A DNA stretch of 64,000 nt from Peptostreptococcus stomatis DSM 17678 (GCF_000147675.1 NZ_ADGQ01000060.1:116586-180585); one strand, 5' to 3'. Counted from the stretch's first letter, positions 35,081 to 45,191 are shown. Notes: generated by a model from the letters alone, not told the origin. Numbers and translations are program-made.

Positions 35081-36451
35081 ATGAGGAAAAATAGCAAGAT
35101 ACATCCATCACCCTTGTATATTCTATCACCTGGGCAGATGATGGTTGCAGGCTTTGGTTTTTTGATTTTATTGGGCACTGTACTTTTGGCCAGCCCCATA
35201 TCATCAGCCAATGGAACTAGTACAAGTTTTATTGATGCCATGTTTACAGCGACATCCGCAGTATGCGTAACAGGTTTGGTAGTTGTGGATACGAGCATCC
35301 ATTGGTCTATATTTGGTAAGGTGGTAATTATATTATTAATCCAGGTTGGAGGCCTGGGTTTTATGACCTTGGGTACACTAGTGGCCCTAATTTTCGGGAA
35401 AAAAATCAATTTGAGACAAAGAATATTGATAAAAGAAGCCTTGAATCAGGACGAATTATCAAGTAGTGTCAAATTGATTAAAAAAGTTTTGAAATATACC
35501 CTACTTATAGAGGGGCTAGGAGCTTTATTATTGTCTTTTGCCTTTATACCACAATTCGGTCTTTTAAAGGGGGTAGGTTATTCGATATTTACATCAATAT
35601 CTTCCTTTTGTAACGCGGGTTTTGACCTGATGGGAAGAGTGTCAGGAGAATACTCATCTATAGTGAGTTACTACAACAGGCCACTGATAGTATTTACTAT
35701 TTCTGCCCTGATAATTCTCGGTGGTATTGGTTTTCCTGTCATAATTAATGTTGTAAACAAGAGAAATTTTAAAAAGCTGAACCTAAATTCAAAACTGGTT
35801 TTAGTGACTACTGCCATATTAATAGCAGGTGGTTTTTTGATGATATTTTTAGGAGAAATGGGCCATGCCTTGCATGGTATGAGTTTATGGGAAAAGTTCC
35901 AGGTGGCATTTTTCCAATCGGTTACTACTAGAACAGCTGGTTATGCTACAATAGACTTGACCCAGTTTAGAGAATCGACTTTATTTGTAATGATGATACT
36001 GATGTTTATAGGAGCGTCGCCAGCATCTACTGGTGGTGGTATAAAGACAACTACAGCAGCAATCTTATTTATAGCAGTAAAGTCATTTATAAAAAATGAA
36101 AATGAAATAACAGTCCAACACAAGAGAATAAATGTGTTTACCTTTAGGAAGGCCTTGGGAATATTTATTATTGCTATTACAATAGCTGTCTTGGGTGTCT
36201 ATCTTTTGAGTATAACCCAAGACCCTAAGCATTTTGACATATTATCTTATTCCTTTGAAGTTTCTTCAGCCCTGGCTACAGTAGGTTTGTCCCTGGCAGG
36301 TAGCTACCATTTAAACGGTGTTGGTAAGGTGATAATAATGGTCCTGATGTTTACCGGTAGGGTAGGGTCATTGACTATATTTACAGCCTTTATAAGCGAA
36401 AACAAGAGAAAGAGGGTAAGGTACCCTGAAGCTAAGGTATTAGTTGGCTAG
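35081..36451 (+). CDS. ktrB: KtrB/TrkH-type potassium channel subunit
   Basis: The product has 456 residues. It forms the K+-conducting membrane subunit, with four M1-P-M2 repeats; selectivity-loop regions include TATSAVCVTGLVVVDT, SSFCNAGFDLMG, TTRTAGYATIDL and SALATVGLSLAG. The ATG at 35081 has GGAGGAAG just before it, while ATG 35069 overlaps that site. The ktrA regulator follows 11 bases downstream. Confidence 0.92.
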   Translation: MRKNSKIHPSPLYILSPGQMMVAGFGFLILLGTVLLASPISSANGTSTSFIDAMFTATSAVCVTGLVVVDTSIHWSIFGKVVIILLIQVGGLGFMTLGTLVALIFGKKINLRQRILIKEALNQDELSSSVKLIKKVLKYTLLIEGLGALLLSFAFIPQFGLLKGVGYSIFTSISSFCNAGFDLMGRVSGEYSSIVSYYNRPLIVFTISALIILGGIGFPVIINVVNKRNFKKLNLNSKLVLVTTAILIAGGFLMIFLGEMGHALHGMSLWEKFQVAFFQSVTTRTAGYATIDLTQFRESTLFVMMILMFIGASPASTGGGIKTTTAAILFIAVKSFIKNENEITVQHKRINVFTFRKALGIFIIAITIAVLGVYLLSITQDPKHFDILSYSFEVSSALATVGLSLAGSYHLNGVGKVIIMVLMFTGRVGSLTIFTAFISENKRKRVRYPEAKVLVG

Positions 36452-36462
36452 GAGGATATGAG

Positions 36463-37137
36463 ATGAAGCAGTTTATAGTAATAGGTGGGGGGAGGTTTGG
36501 AGAAGCAACAGCCAAGACCCTAACAGAATCAGGCCAAGAAGTAATGGTAGTAGATATGGATGAAGATGTAATTCAACAAATATCTGATAAGGTAGAAAAT
36601 ACCGCCATACTTAATGTTACAGATGAGCAGGCTATGAAAAGCATCGGTTTAAACAACTTTGATGTGGCTATAGTTGCAATTGGTGGAGACCTGAGGGCTT
36701 CAATTATGGCTACCCTAATAGCCAAGGAAGCTGGTGTACCCCTGGTTATCAGTAGGGCCAAGGATAGTCTACAGGCAGATGTATTAAAAAGGATAGGTGC
36801 TGATAGGGTTGTCTTTCCGGAGTCTGATATGGGGGTAAAGATAGCCAAGGCCTTGACCTTTGACAATGTTGTGGATTTCATGCAGTTGGATGATACACAT
36901 TCAGTATTTGAGGTTACAGTTCCAAAGTCATGGGTAGGAAGCAACCTGATTGACTTGATGGTAAGAGACAAGTACAATATCAATGTTGTTGGTATCAAGA
37001 GGGGAGATACTTTCCAGGTTCCCCCTAGTCCTAGTCAGAACTTTGAGGACGGAGATATCATAGTAATAGCCGGTCAGACTAAGGTAATAGAAGAGATTGC
37101 CCTTTTGATCAGCGGTGATTCGTATATAAAGAGATAG
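36463..37137 (+). CDS. ktrA: KtrA/TrkA-type potassium uptake regulator
   Basis: The product has 224 residues: an RCK_N Rossmann domain (IVIGGGRFGEATAKTLTESG, with the acidic end of strand 2 VVDMDED) and an RCK_C domain from about 135. It forms the cytoplasmic ring that gates KtrB in response to ATP/ADP or c-di-AMP. Confidence 0.93.
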   Translation: MKQFIVIGGGRFGEATAKTLTESGQEVMVVDMDEDVIQQISDKVENTAILNVTDEQAMKSIGLNNFDVAIVAIGGDLRASIMATLIAKEAGVPLVISRAKDSLQADVLKRIGADRVVFPESDMGVKIAKALTFDNVVDFMQLDDTHSVFEVTVPKSWVGSNLIDLMVRDKYNINVVGIKRGDTFQVPPSPSQNFEDGDIIVIAGQTKVIEEIALLISGDSYIKR

Positions 37138-37147
37138 GAAGTTTGGT

Positions 37148-37918
37148 ATGGCTTATATAAAGAGTAAGGATAATGAAAAATTTAAAACCATTAAATCTTT
37201 GCTAGCCTCTAAAAAGAGGTATAAGGAGAAAAAGTATTTAGCCGAGGGACTTAGGACGGTTGAGTTGGCCCTTGAACATGGGGCAGATATCGACATGGTA
37301 ATTTTAAGGGAGGGGTCTGAATTTGACCTGGACCTAAAAGACCTTAGGGTTCATACCCTATCAAAAGACCTTTACGACCAGGTTAGCGATACAGAAAATT
37401 CCCAGGGGATAATGGTAGTTGTCAAGATGAGGGACCTGTCCAAGGAAGACTTTGACCCAAGCAGGCACAGGAAGGTCCTAGTCCTAGATAGGCTTCAAGA
37501 TCCAGGTAATGTTGGGACTATCATCAGGACTGCTGATGCCATGGGTTTTGACCTAATCTGTATGGCCAAGGGTTGTGTTGATGTCTACAATCCCAAGGTT
37601 GTCAGGTCGGCCATGGGGTCCGGTTTTTATATGGACATACTCCTGGAAAGTCAGGAGGTTATACTATCCATCTTAAAAGGGGCAGGTCTACAAATAGTGT
37701 CAAGCTCCCTGGATACAGACAATTACTATGATGAGGTTACTTATGCAGACGGATGTGCCCTTGTCCTTGGTAATGAGGCTAATGGGATAAATGACTTTTG
37801 GATAGAAAATTCCGACCTCCTAGTCAAGATCCCTATGTATGGTAAGGCAGAATCATTTAATGTAGCCATATCGGCAGCCCTATTGATGAGTAAAGTGATA
37901 AAGAGGAAGAATAAATAG
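37148..37918 (+). CDS. TrmH/SpoU-family RNA 2'-O-methyltransferase
   Basis: The product has 256 residues. An N-terminal substrate-binding domain (KTIKSLLASKKRYKEKKYLA) precedes the SpoU domain with the knot motifs DRLQDPGNVGTIIRTADA, LVLGNEANGI and IPMYGKAESFNVAISAALL. It methylates ribose in rRNA or tRNA with SAM; the target nucleotide is not evident. It begins 10 bases after ktrA. Confidence 0.92.
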   Translation: MAYIKSKDNEKFKTIKSLLASKKRYKEKKYLAEGLRTVELALEHGADIDMVILREGSEFDLDLKDLRVHTLSKDLYDQVSDTENSQGIMVVVKMRDLSKEDFDPSRHRKVLVLDRLQDPGNVGTIIRTADAMGFDLICMAKGCVDVYNPKVVRSAMGSGFYMDILLESQEVILSILKGAGLQIVSSSLDTDNYYDEVTYADGCALVLGNEANGINDFWIENSDLLVKIPMYGKAESFNVAISAALLMSKVIKRKNK

Positions 37919-37938
37919 TGTATATTATATATTATTAT

Positions 37939-37979
37939 AGCTGTTTTTTGGTTGATACCAGGAGACAGCTAATTTTTTT
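37939..37979 (+). terminator. Terminator after the RNA methyltransferase gene
   Basis: Arms agctgtttt and the complementary gagacagct (37939-37947 with 37962-37970) pair with G-U wobbles, followed by seven T. Confidence 0.75.
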
Positions 37980-38084
37980 GTATTTTTAATATGGGGGTCA
38001 CCAGTATTTTTATAGGTATATAGACCCTATATACAGACATAATGGATTTTTAAATAAAACGATAAAATAAGAGGAGGATAAATA

Positions 38085-38126
38085 TTGAAAAATAAGTCTT
38101 GCCTAATTAATCATGAAGCATTATAA
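38085..38126 (+). CDS. Possible 13-residue leader peptide upstream of the CcpN-like gene
   Basis: GAGGAGGAT, a very strong ribosome site (38071-38079), is followed after 5 bases by TTG opening MKNKSCLINHEAL and a stop. It lies in the 285-base gap before the CBS-domain regulator. No attenuator hairpin is obvious, so this is only a candidate. Confidence 0.3.
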   Translation: MKNKSCLINHEAL

Positions 38127-38203
38127 TATACTATATAGAAATGGTATATCATATTAATCAATAATATGACGCAATATTTAAGGGTAAGTATGTTATGAGG
38201 TAG

Positions 38204-38839
38204 GTGATTATTATCCAACTGAATGAGAGGCAATTGAAGATTATTGCTATAGTAAAGGAAAATGAACCTATTACAGGAGAAAAAATTGCAGAAAAGCTAA
38301 GGGTAACTAGGGCAACACTTAGGTCTGACCTGGTTGTCTTGACTATGACAGGTATCCTGGATGCCCGTCCTAAGGTCGGTTATTTTTATGTGGGTGAGGG
38401 AAACTTCTCTAATGAAAACTCATCTATGAAAAATACAAAGGTATCATCAGTTATGGGAGTGCCACTGACTGCTAGACAAAGTGATTCTGTATATGATGTA
38501 ATAGTGAATATTTTTTTGGAAGACTCTGGAGGAGTTTTCATACTGGATGAGGACGACTACTTATGTGGAGTGGTATCCAGGAAGGACTTGTTGAAGGCCA
38601 CTGTTGGGGGTTCAGATGTCAATAAATTACCTGTTGGTATGATAATGACCAGGATGCCTAATATAGCAACTGTTGAGGAAGATGAGTCAATCAATTTGGC
38701 AGCTGCCAAGTTGATGAAGAGAGAGGTTGACAGCTTACCTGTTGTCAGGTATGAAGACAATGACAAACAAAAAATAAAAGTTGTGGGTAAAATATCAAAG
38801 ACTATAATAAATAGACTATTTGTCGAGTTAACTGAATAG
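38204..38839 (+). CDS. CcpN-like helix-turn-helix regulator with CBS domains
   Basis: The product has 211 residues. The N-terminal winged helix (QLNERQLKIIAIVKENEPIT, then GEKIAEKLRVTRATLRSDL) and two CBS domains (VSSVMGVPLTARQSDSVYDV; VGMIMTRMPNIATVEEDESI) match B. subtilis CcpN, a repressor of gluconeogenic genes that senses ATP/ADP. Here it heads a three-gene run with PSRP and PPDK. The GTG at 38204 is only 3 bases after GAGG; AGGTGAT (38202-38208) would better serve a non-standard ATT/ATC start at 38210 or 38213, so the start is uncertain. Confidence 0.88.
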   Translation: MIIIQLNERQLKIIAIVKENEPITGEKIAEKLRVTRATLRSDLVVLTMTGILDARPKVGYFYVGEGNFSNENSSMKNTKVSSVMGVPLTARQSDSVYDVIVNIFLEDSGGVFILDEDDYLCGVVSRKDLLKATVGGSDVNKLPVGMIMTRMPNIATVEEDESINLAAAKLMKREVDSLPVVRYEDNDKQKIKVVGKISKTIINRLFVELTE

Positions 38840-38866
38840 GTTGATAGGTAGTTTATGGGAGGTAAT

Positions 38867-39706
38867 ATGGAAAATAATTTGACGATATTTATTGTATCGG
38901 ATTCACTGGGAGAGACTGCCAGATCTATAGCCAAGGCATGTATATACCAGTTTCCAAACTATGAAAATTGGGATACTAAGAGATTTTCTTATATAAATAA
39001 CAAGGACTTGTTAAATGAAGTTTTTGAAGAAGCGAAGGGCAAGAGGGTCCTGGTTATGTACAGTTTGGTTAACCCTGAACTTGCTGACTATGCGAAGGCT
39101 TATTGTGAAAGAGAAAATATAGAGTATATGGACCTTTTAAGTCATATATTGAGGAAGATGAAGAGGATTTCAGGTGTAGAGCCATTGGGAGAACCGGGTA
39201 TCATCAGAAAGATGGACAAGTCCTACTTCAATAGGGTAGAGGCCATAGAATTTGCTGTTAAATACGATGATGGTAAGGATCCGAGAGGTCTACTAAAGGC
39301 AGATGTAGTCTTGGTTGGTATATCCAGAACATCAAAGACTCCACTAAGTATGTATCTAGCCAACAAGCACCTAAAGGTGGCAAACGTTCCTTTAGTTCCG
39401 GAAGTACCTATTCCCAAGGAATTAGCTGAAGTGGAAACTAAGAGGATAATTGGTCTGACTAATTCACCTGAAAAGCTGAACAGCATAAGGGTTGAAAGGT
39501 TGAAGTCTATGGGCTTGTCTGGTACTGCCAACTATGCCAAGCTTGAGAGGATACTTGAAGAGTTAGACTACTCAGAGAAGGTTATGAAAAATTTAAAGTG
39601 TCCAGTAATAAATGTGGCAAATAAGGCCATAGAGGAGACAGCCGGCATAATTTTAGATTTGTTAAAAGAAAATGGTGTAGCCGTTTTAAAGGATTACGAA
39701 ATATAA
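38867..39706 (+). CDS. Pyruvate, phosphate dikinase regulatory protein (PSRP)
   Basis: The product has 279 residues of the DUF299 family, a bifunctional serine/threonine kinase and phosphorylase. It uses ADP to phosphorylate, and Pi to restore, a Thr next to the catalytic His of PPDK. Marks are [18 protein letters not shown] and the P-loop-like [19 protein letters not shown]. The ATG at 38867 follows GGGAGG. The target enzyme is encoded 16 bases downstream. Confidence 0.94.
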   Translation: MENNLTIFIVSDSLGETARSIAKACIYQFPNYENWDTKRFSYINNKDLLNEVFEEAKGKRVLVMYSLVNPELADYAKAYCERENIEYMDLLSHILRKMKRISGVEPLGEPGIIRKMDKSYFNRVEAIEFAVKYDDGKDPRGLLKADVVLVGISRTSKTPLSMYLANKHLKVANVPLVPEVPIPKELAEVETKRIIGLTNSPEKLNSIRVERLKSMGLSGTANYAKLERILEELDYSEKVMKNLKCPVINVANKAIEETAGIILDLLKENGVAVLKDYEI

Positions 39707-39722
39707 ATATTAGGAGGAAAAG

Positions 39723-42368
39723 ATGAGTAAGAAGTTTGTTTACAGTTTTGATGAAGGTAATAAGGAAATGAGAGGCTTGCTAGGTGGTAAGGGTGCCAAT
39801 CTAGCAGAAATGACTAATATAGGTCTTCCTGTTCCACAGGGATTCACTATAACTACAGAAGCATGTAATGACTACTATGACAATGACCACAAGATTGTTC
39901 AGGAAGTTCTAGATCAGATCGATGAAAAGTTAAAGCAACTAGAAAAAGAACAGGGCAAGACTCTAGGATGTGAAACAAATCCACTACTTGTATCTGTTAG
40001 ATCAGGTGCTGTTTTCTCAATGCCAGGTATGATGGACACTATCCTAAACCTAGGTCTAAATGACACAAGTGTAAAGGGGCTAGTAGCTGCTACAAATAAC
40101 GAAAGATTCTCATATGACTCATATAGAAGATTTATACAGATGTTCTCAGACGTTGCTATGGAGGTTCCTAAGTACAAGTTTGAAAACGTTCTTGACAAGG
40201 TAAAGGAAGAAAGAGGATACGGCTCTGACCTTGACCTTACAACTGAAGACCTAAAGTTAATAGTTGAAGAATTCAAGAAGATCTACAAGGCTGAAATCGG
40301 TGAAGACTTCCCTCAGGATCCAAAGAAGCAGTTGATGCTGGCTATAGAGGCAGTATTCAGATCTTGGAACAACCCAAGAGCTATAGTATACAGAAAGTTA
40401 AATGATATCCCAGGTAACCTTGGTACAGCCGTAAACATCCAGTCAATGGTATTCGGTAACATGGGTATGACATCTGGTACAGGTGTTGCCTTTACAAGAA
40501 ACCCTTCTACTGGTGAAAACAAGCTATTCGGTGAATACCTGATAAATGCCCAGGGTGAAGACGTTGTTGCTGGTATCAGAACTCCTCAGAATATAGATAC
40601 ACTAAAGGAAGATATGCCAGAAATGTACAATCAGTTTGTAGAAATAACTCATACTCTTGAAGCCCACTATAAGGACATGCAGGATATAGAGTTCACTATA
40701 GAAAATGGTAAGTTATACATACTACAGACTAGAAATGGTAAGAGAACAGCTAAGGCTGCTATAAATGTAGTAGTTGACCTAGTAAATGACGGTGTAATCG
40801 ACAAGGAAGAAGCTGTTATGAGAATAGAACCTAACCAGTTAGACCAGTTATTGCACCCAACATTCGACACAAAGGCTCTAAAGGATGCTAAGCAGTTGGC
40901 TAAGGGTCTTCCAGCATCTCCAGGTGCTGCTGTTGGTAAAGTATACTTCTACGCAGAAGATGCTGTAAAGCAGGTTAAGGCAGGAGAAAAAGTCCTTCTA
41001 GTTAGACAGGAAACATCTCCAGAGGATATAGAAGGTATGGTAAGTGCAGAGGGTATCCTTACTGCTAGAGGTGGTATGACTTCACATGCTGCGGTTGTTG
41101 CTAGAGGTATGGGTAAGTGCTGTGTAGCTGGTTGTGGTGAATTAAGAGTCGATGAAGCAGCTAGAGAAATCAGGGTAGGCGACCTTGTAATCAAGGAAGG
41201 CGAATATATGTCAATAGATGGTTCTTCAGGTTGTGTATATCTAGGCCAGATACCTATGACAAGTGTTGAAGTTGGTGGAAACTTCGGTGTATTAATGACT
41301 TGGGTTGATGAAATCAGAGACATGATGGTTAGAACAAATGCAGATAATCCAAGAGATGCTAAGAAGGCAATAGAATTTGGTGCTGAAGGTATCGGTCTTT
41401 GTAGAACTGAGCACATGTTCTTTGAAGAAGACAGGATACCAGCAGTTAGAAAGATGATACTTGCTGATAATGTAGAAGACAGGGTAAAGGCCCTAGATAG
41501 TCTACTACCATTCCAGAGAGAAGACTTCCACGGTATATTCAAGGCTATGGAAGGAAGACCTTGTAATGTTAGACTTCTTGACCCACCACTACATGAATTC
41601 CTACCTCATGAAGATGGAGCTATAGCTGAATTGGCTGGTCAGATGGGAATCCAAGCTAGTGAACTAAAGAAGAGGGTTATGGACCTTGACGAATTTAACC
41701 CAATGCTAGGACACAGAGGTTGTAGACTGGCTGTTACATATCCAGAAATATGTGAAATGCAGGCTAGGGCTATAGCACAGGGTGCTATACTAGCTATGAA
41801 GGAAGGTATAGATGTTAAGCCAGAAATAATGGTTCCACTAATAGGTACTGTAAACGAATTAAAGATGTTAAGACCAATTATAGAAGAAACTGTTGACGCT
41901 GAATTGGAAAAGGCTGGTATGAAGCTTGACTACACAGTAGGTACAATGATAGAAATACCAAGAGCTTGTGTGACTGCTGATGAAATAGCAGAAGTAGCTG
42001 ACTTCTTCTCATTCGGTACAAACGACCTTACTCAGATGGGATTCGGTTACTCAAGAGACGATGCTGGTAAGTTCCTAGGTGAATACGTTGAAAAGGGCGT
42101 ACTAGAAAAGGATCCATTCCAGGTACTAGACCAGAGAGGTATTGGTAAGCTTGTAGAAATGGCAGTTAAGCTTGGTAGACAGACTAAGCCAGAACTTAAG
42201 TTAGGTATCTGTGGAGAGCACGGTGGTGAACCATCATCTGTTGAATTCTGCTACAACCAGGGTCTAAACTACGTATCTTGCTCACCATTTAGAGTACCAA
42301 TTGCTAGACTTGCAGCAGCTCAGGCAACTGTAAAGAAGAGAAAAGGTGACGGACACAGGGATAAATAA
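39723..42368 (+). CDS. ppdK: Pyruvate, phosphate dikinase
   Basis: The product has 881 residues, full length. It interconverts pyruvate + ATP + Pi and PEP + AMP + PPi. Order: ATP-grasp domain (GGKGANLAEMTNIGLPVPQG), phosphohistidine domain with ARGGMTSHAAVVARGMGKCC (His acceptor preceded by the Thr modified by PSRP), and the PEP/pyruvate barrel with GLCRTEHMFFE and LGICGEHGGEP. Codon choice is strongly biased toward a few preferred codons, as expected for high expression. Coupled with CcpN-like and PSRP regulators, it is the controlled branch point of glycolysis and gluconeogenesis. Confidence 0.97.
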   Translation: MSKKFVYSFDEGNKEMRGLLGGKGANLAEMTNIGLPVPQGFTITTEACNDYYDNDHKIVQEVLDQIDEKLKQLEKEQGKTLGCETNPLLVSVRSGAVFSMPGMMDTILNLGLNDTSVKGLVAATNNERFSYDSYRRFIQMFSDVAMEVPKYKFENVLDKVKEERGYGSDLDLTTEDLKLIVEEFKKIYKAEIGEDFPQDPKKQLMLAIEAVFRSWNNPRAIVYRKLNDIPGNLGTAVNIQSMVFGNMGMTSGTGVAFTRNPSTGENKLFGEYLINAQGEDVVAGIRTPQNIDTLKEDMPEMYNQFVEITHTLEAHYKDMQDIEFTIENGKLYILQTRNGKRTAKAAINVVVDLVNDGVIDKEEAVMRIEPNQLDQLLHPTFDTKALKDAKQLAKGLPASPGAAVGKVYFYAEDAVKQVKAGEKVLLVRQETSPEDIEGMVSAEGILTARGGMTSHAAVVARGMGKCCVAGCGELRVDEAAREIRVGDLVIKEGEYMSIDGSSGCVYLGQIPMTSVEVGGNFGVLMTWVDEIRDMMVRTNADNPRDAKKAIEFGAEGIGLCRTEHMFFEEDRIPAVRKMILADNVEDRVKALDSLLPFQREDFHGIFKAMEGRPCNVRLLDPPLHEFLPHEDGAIAELAGQMGIQASELKKRVMDLDEFNPMLGHRGCRLAVTYPEICEMQARAIAQGAILAMKEGIDVKPEIMVPLIGTVNELKMLRPIIEETVDAELEKAGMKLDYTVGTMIEIPRACVTADEIAEVADFFSFGTNDLTQMGFGYSRDDAGKFLGEYVEKGVLEKDPFQVLDQRGIGKLVEMAVKLGRQTKPELKLGICGEHGGEPSSVEFCYNQGLNYVSCSPFRVPIARLAAAQATVKKRKGDGHRDK

Positions 42369-42436
42369 GTAAATAGGTAAGAGTAGATAGATAAGATACA
42401 ATTATTGATAATAACTACTTTCTAAAATTTTTAGAA

Positions 42437-42463
42437 AACCCACTCGAAATCGAGTGGGTTTTT
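42437..42463 (+). terminator. Terminator of the ppdK operon
   Basis: Stem aacccactcga/tcgagtgggtt (42437-42447 with 42450-42460) followed by TTT. Confidence 0.9.
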
Positions 42464-42519
42464 GCCTTTAAATATTAATATTGATTCTAGAATTAAAACT
42501 AAGGATACATACTGATATC

Positions 42520-43245
42520 CTATAATTTACTTAGGGCAGCCTCATCAGCTATTATAACCACATCCTTGTGTAGCTGCAAGATAGAGGCAGGAACCTCAGG
42601 TGTAATAGGTCCATTGATTGTCTTTGCCATGGCATCTGCCTTGTCCTCACCACAAGCAATTAAAAGTATTTTCTTGGCCTTCATAATGCTTCCAATACCC
42701 ATGCTATAGGCCTGGTGGGGCACATCTTCTTCAGAGGCAAAAAATCTTTTGTTGGCATCTATTGTACTCTGCGTAAGGTCTGTACAGTGGGTATCTTTTA
42801 TAAAGGCAGGACCCGGTTCGTTAAAACCTATATGTCCGTTGCGTCCTATACCCAACAGTTGAAGGTCTATACCTCCATATGATTCAATAATTTTTTCATA
42901 GTCGCCACAAGCCTTGTCAGAATCCATCTCTAGCCCATCAGGTACAAAGGTAGCCTTCTTGTCGATATTTACGTGATCAAATAGGTTGTTGTTCATAAAG
43001 TAACGGTAACTTTGATTGTTTGTTGGTTCAAGACCCTTGTATTCGTCAAGGTTTATACTAGTAATCCTTGAAAAATCGATATAACCCTTCTTGTAAAGTT
43101 CAATTAAATTTTGATAAGTTCCCACAGGAGAAGATCCTGTAGCCAATCCTAGGACTGAGTCAGGCTTGATTATAATCTGTGAAGCTATAATACTGGCAGC
43201 CTTTTTACTCATTTCTTCATAGCTTTTAACCTTGTAAATCATCAT
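42520..43245 (-). CDS. nagB: Glucosamine-6-phosphate deaminase
   Basis: The product has 241 residues. It converts glucosamine-6-phosphate to fructose-6-phosphate and ammonia. Family motifs are LGLATGSSPVGTYQNLIELY (phosphate loop), SINLDEYKGL (catalytic Asp) and LLGIGRNGHIGFNEPG (His). It is divergent from the phosphoglucomutase gene across 251 bases with operator-like repeats. nagA is not adjacent. Confidence 0.95.
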   Translation of the reverse strand: MMIYKVKSYEEMSKKAASIIASQIIIKPDSVLGLATGSSPVGTYQNLIELYKKGYIDFSRITSINLDEYKGLEPTNNQSYRYFMNNNLFDHVNIDKKATFVPDGLEMDSDKACGDYEKIIESYGGIDLQLLGIGRNGHIGFNEPGPAFIKDTHCTDLTQSTIDANKRFFASEEDVPHQAYSMGIGSIMKAKKILLIACGEDKADAMAKTINGPITPEVPASILQLHKDVVIIADEAALSKL

Positions 43246-43281
43246 AGTAAAAATCCTCCTAAAGAATAATATTTTTCCTTC

Positions 43282-43463
43282 TTCTCTTGAAAAAAATTGC
43301 TATTTCATAACTAAAAAGATGTTTTATATATATTTTATTTCAAGAGAACCACATATTTATAACTATCTTTAATTTTATCAAGAAAATCCATCAAATATAA
43401 GGGGGAAAATTAATTTTTTTAAAAAAATTTTCATGTGTATTTTCTTGAAAAAAAGGTTATAAT
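43282..43463. promoter_or_regulatory. Divergent promoter region with four CTTGA/TCAAG half-sites
   Basis: Two inverted pairs lie between nagB and the phosphoglucomutase gene. They are ttctcttgaaa (43282-43292) with tttcaagagaa (43338-43348), and tcaagaaaa (43378-43386) with ttttcttga (43440-43448). The last lies between a weak -35 and TATAAT (43458-43463) of the plus-strand promoter. The layout suggests a regulator bridging distant half-sites, as with sugar repressors. Confidence 0.5.
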
Positions 43464-43496
43464 AGAGTTAACTTATATAGGAGAAAGGAGATTCTT

Positions 43497-45191
43497 ATGG
43501 ATTACAAAAAATTATATAACGAATGGACGACATCTTCTTATTTCGATGAGGATACTAAAAGGGAATTATTGGCAATAAAGGGCGATGAAAAGGAAATTGA
43601 AGACAGGTTTTATTGTGACCTTGAGTTTGGTACAGCAGGACTTAGGGGAGTTGTAGAGGCTGGTAGGAACAGGATGAATATATATACTGTTAGAAGGACT
43701 TCATACGGCTTGGCCAACTATTTCTTGAAAAATGAAGAAGGGGCTGCTGAAAGAGGTATAGTTATAGCCCACGACAACAGGAATATGTCTAGAGAATTCT
43801 GTATAGAGGCTGCCAGGACTATAGCTGCTGCAGGCATGAAGGTATACTACTTTGATGACCTTAGGACTACTCCTATGTTGTCATATTCAGTAAGAAAGTT
43901 AAACTGTATTGGTGGTATAGTTATTACGGCCAGCCACAATCCACCAAAGTATAACGGCTACAAGGTCTACGGAGATAATGGAGCCCAGATAATGCCTCAT
44001 GTGGCTGACAAGGTCTTGGCAGAAATAGAAGCTATCAAGGACTTTTCTACAATACCAGCCTTCAGCAAGGAAGATGAGGCTAGGATGACCTTATTGGACC
44101 CATCAATGGACGACAACTTTATTGATGCAGTGGAGGTCAATGTAATTAGGAAAGACATTATAGAAAAATACGCAGGAGAATTCAAGGTGGTATACTCACC
44201 ACTTTGTGGTACTGGTAGGGTACCAGTTCTTAGGGTCTTAAAGGATAGTGGCTTTAAGAATGTCCTAGTTGTGCCGGAAGAAGAAATGCCAGATCCAAAC
44301 TTTGCCGGTATAAAGACTCCTAACCCAGAAGAAAGTGTTGCCCTTACAAGGGGAATAGAACTTTTGAAGAAGGAAGATGCTGATATCTTGATAGCAAACG
44401 ATCCAGACTGTGACAGGGTTGGTGTTGCTGTGAAGAATTCTGCTGGTGAAGTTGTCCTATTGACAGGTAACCAGATAGGTGGACTACTTGCAGAATACAC
44501 AATATCAGGATTGAAGGAAAAGGGCAGGTTGGCAGACAATGCCTGCATAATCAAGACTGTGGTAACATCAGAGTTTGGTGCAGACATAGCCAAGTCAATG
44601 GGAGTTGACGTTGTAAGTATTTTGACAGGCTTCAAGTTCCTGGGCGACAAGATGACTCAGTACGAAAAAGACCATTCTCAGACATTTGTAATGGGTTACG
44701 AAGAAAGTTACGGCTACCTTATAGGTGACCAGTGTAGGGACAAGGACGGGGTAGTAGCTACCCTAATGATATCTGAGATGGCCCTATACTACAGGAGCAA
44801 GGGTAAGACCCTATATGAAGGTCTAATGGACCTATATGCAAAGTACGGATACTACAGGGAAAAGACTACTTCTATCTACCTTGAAGGCATAGAGGGTAGT
44901 GGCAAGATAAAGAGAATAATGGAACACTTCAGAACTACTAAGATGGATAAGGTAGACGGAGTTAAGGTGGCAGAGGTTCTTGACTTTGGTGCAGGTGTAG
45001 AAGGCTTTCCTAAGTCAGATGTGCTTAAGTATATTCTAGAGGATGGGTCTTGGATAGCCCTAAGGCCATCAGGAACTGAACCAAAGATAAAGGTATACAT
45101 TGGAACACATGATAATGAAGACCAGGTTGCACTTAAGAAATTAGATGGAATTAATGACTACTTCTTGGCCATTGTTGATTCAGTAAACTAG
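43497..45191 (+). CDS. Phosphoglucomutase/phosphomannomutase
   Basis: The product has 564 residues of the alpha-D-phosphohexomutase superfamily. The phosphoserine loop is GGIVITASHNPPKYNGYK, the Mg site DPDCDRVGVAV, the sugar-binding loop GYEESYGYL and the phosphate-binding loop RPSGTEPKIKVY. The length matches the Firmicutes PgcA type, which interconverts glucose-1- and glucose-6-phosphate for wall polymer synthesis. Confidence 0.94.
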   Translation: MDYKKLYNEWTTSSYFDEDTKRELLAIKGDEKEIEDRFYCDLEFGTAGLRGVVEAGRNRMNIYTVRRTSYGLANYFLKNEEGAAERGIVIAHDNRNMSREFCIEAARTIAAAGMKVYYFDDLRTTPMLSYSVRKLNCIGGIVITASHNPPKYNGYKVYGDNGAQIMPHVADKVLAEIEAIKDFSTIPAFSKEDEARMTLLDPSMDDNFIDAVEVNVIRKDIIEKYAGEFKVVYSPLCGTGRVPVLRVLKDSGFKNVLVVPEEEMPDPNFAGIKTPNPEESVALTRGIELLKKEDADILIANDPDCDRVGVAVKNSAGEVVLLTGNQIGGLLAEYTISGLKEKGRLADNACIIKTVVTSEFGADIAKSMGVDVVSILTGFKFLGDKMTQYEKDHSQTFVMGYEESYGYLIGDQCRDKDGVVATLMISEMALYYRSKGKTLYEGLMDLYAKYGYYREKTTSIYLEGIEGSGKIKRIMEHFRTTKMDKVDGVKVAEVLDFGAGVEGFPKSDVLKYILEDGSWIALRPSGTEPKIKVYIGTHDNEDQVALKKLDGINDYFLAIVDSVN

